From positions 372,001 through 436,000 of the forward strand of contig NZ_JACKZC010000002.1 in the NCBI RefSeq assembly GCF_014212495.1: 64,000 nucleotides of DNA. The letters are read 5' to 3'. The DNA comes from Pontibacter sp. Tf4. Its GTDB lineage: Bacteria > Bacteroidota > Bacteroidia > Cytophagales > Hymenobacteraceae. The notes under the pieces were generated by a model that did not search any database, was not told the DNA's origin, and was given only the letters and a program-made list of their open reading frames with translations. A program made the position numbers and the translations under genes. Below, in pieces: positions 63,204 through 64,000 of the stretch; within the stretch, counting starts at the first letter, position 1; every line of letters starts with the position of its first letter.

Positions 63204-64000
63204 TTACATTTTTTCACCTTGTGGCTCTTTGGCGTTGGCCGGGTTTGTGCCCTGCAGGCTCAGAATGTAGCTGGATACTTCCAGCATCTGGTCTTTGGTC
63301 AGTTTGCCTTGCCATGGAACCATGCCTTTGGCTGGTACGCCATACTTCACTGTTTTAAAGATGGCATTCACATCACCGCCGTGCAGCCAGTACTCGTCTG
63401 TCAGGTTAGGACCTACAGTACCTTGCCCTTCCTGGCCGTGGCAGGCGGCGCAGTTCGTACTGAAGATGGACTTACCAGACTCCAGTGCTGCTGCATCCGT
63501 AAGAACTTCAAAGTTGGTCGGGGCATTCGGATCATCCACGTTTTTAGCAGCGATCAGAGCAGCCTCCTGCATTTCCATCTCATATTCTTCGGTCTGTAGC
63601 GCACCGGTTTTAAACACGTGGAAGTGCAGCATATAGCCAACCGCGAAAACTATAGTTACATAGAACATGGTCTTCCACCAAGGTGGCAGGTCGTTGTCGT
63701 ATTCCTGTATGCCATCAAAATCGTGGTGGCTGTGGATCTCGTCTTTCGCCTTGCCTGTAACCAGTGTGGCGTCGCCGCGCATCAGGAAGTAAACACGTCC
63801 GGCAAAAGAGCTACGGAAGTCTTCATCGTATATGGTGTCCCCCATCATCGGAATGAACAGGCGGAACATGATCACCACTACCAGCACCATCAGCAGAATG
63901 ATTACTGCAGCAAGAATAAATGTAAAGTGCAGCATAGGTGGCAGGTCCATAAAGGCTACATCCTTCACCTCTGCGGTAGCTGCTGTTGAATCTGCTGCCT
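63204..64000 (-). CDS. ccoP: cbb3-type cytochrome c oxidase subunit CcoP (5' partial)
   Basis: CcoP is the c-type cytochrome subunit that passes electrons to the CcoN active site of the high-affinity oxidase. Visible are a first membrane helix (MLHFTFILAAVIILLMVLVV), a second helix near TMFYVTIVFAVGYMLHFHVF with the FixP-type segment, and a C-terminal cytochrome c domain with heme motif CAACH and axial Met in KGMVPWQGKL. Only one heme motif is seen, where proteobacterial CcoP has two. A GTG at 63968 could be a start, but the frame stays open to the window edge (AADSTAATAE before it), so the real start is probably outside. Confidence 0.95.
   Translation of the reverse strand, partial: AADSTAATAEVKDVAFMDLPPMLHFTFILAAVIILLMVLVVVIMFRLFIPMMGDTIYDEDFRSSFAGRVYFLMRGDATLVTGKAKDEIHSHHDFDGIQEYDNDLPPWWKTMFYVTIVFAVGYMLHFHVFKTGALQTEEYEMEMQEAALIAAKNVDDPNAPTNFEVLTDAAALESGKSIFSTNCAACHGQEGQGTVGPNLTDEYWLHGGDVNAIFKTVKYGVPAKGMVPWQGKLTKDQMLEVSSYILSLQGTNPANAKEPQGEKM

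Overview
The window looks like chromosomal DNA of a Bacteroidota bacterium, most likely in Cytophagales/Hymenobacteraceae (Pontibacter-like). This rests on family content (DUF4159, DUF4136, DUF1206, WcaF-type acetyltransferase, ATP-type pckA, a cbb3 oxidase cluster), on promoters of the Bacteroidota form TTG-N20-TAnnTTTG (clearest in front of the tRNAs), and on weak Shine-Dalgarno signals. The placement is an inference. No gap between genes exceeds about 300 bases.

Layout. 0-19 kb is mostly housekeeping: the 3' part of a Thr-Ile-Val-rich TPR-like gene with secG; groS-groL; a lipoprotein; a POT peptide transporter; pckA; rsmE; a DUF4159 protein; smc; a leftward run of MmcQ/YjbR, acyltransferase, barrel protein, patatin and MBL hydrolase; accA; then two tandem tRNA-Asp genes. 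19-48.4 kb is one long leftward surface-polysaccharide locus. Read in transcription order it holds a Wza-like export lipoprotein, a Wzc-like tyrosine kinase, fcl and gmd (GDP-L-fucose synthesis), a Wzm/Wzt ABC exporter, two LbH O-acetyltransferases (one fused to a glycosyltransferase), about 15 further glycosyltransferases, two methyltransferases, a Wzy-like polymerase candidate and a WcaF-type acetyltransferase. 48.5-64 kb holds an outer-membrane barrel gene, an HD hydrolase, a DUF4136 lipoprotein, a CoA-transferase, a DUF1206 membrane protein, an NtrC-type activator, a giant seven-PAS hybrid kinase, a stand-alone cNMP-binding protein and the end of a cbb3 oxidase operon (ccoP-ccoG-fixH-SafE).

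How the genes work together. The polysaccharide locus appears self-contained for making fucose precursor, assembling and decorating a complex glycan, and exporting it. It mixes components of the ABC-dependent and the Wzy/Wza/Wzc pathways, and no flippase or initiating phosphoglycosyltransferase is visible. Its glycosyltransferase core is clearly more AT-rich than the flanks. The ccoP-ccoG-fixH-SafE block serves assembly of a high-affinity terminal oxidase.

Most unusual feature. The perfect palindrome AACTATAGTT and its core CTATAG are scattered throughout, in coding and non-coding DNA. By eye I find 19 exact 10-mers and roughly 100 cores; equal base use would predict far fewer than one 10-mer and about 16 cores. 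The palindrome sits in gene junctions, in terminators, next to start codons, and as an in-frame Thr-Ile-Val series in the first gene. The 10-mer is absent from the polysaccharide locus. It behaves like a highly iterated palindrome (compare cyanobacterial HIP1), and I know of no described function for it.
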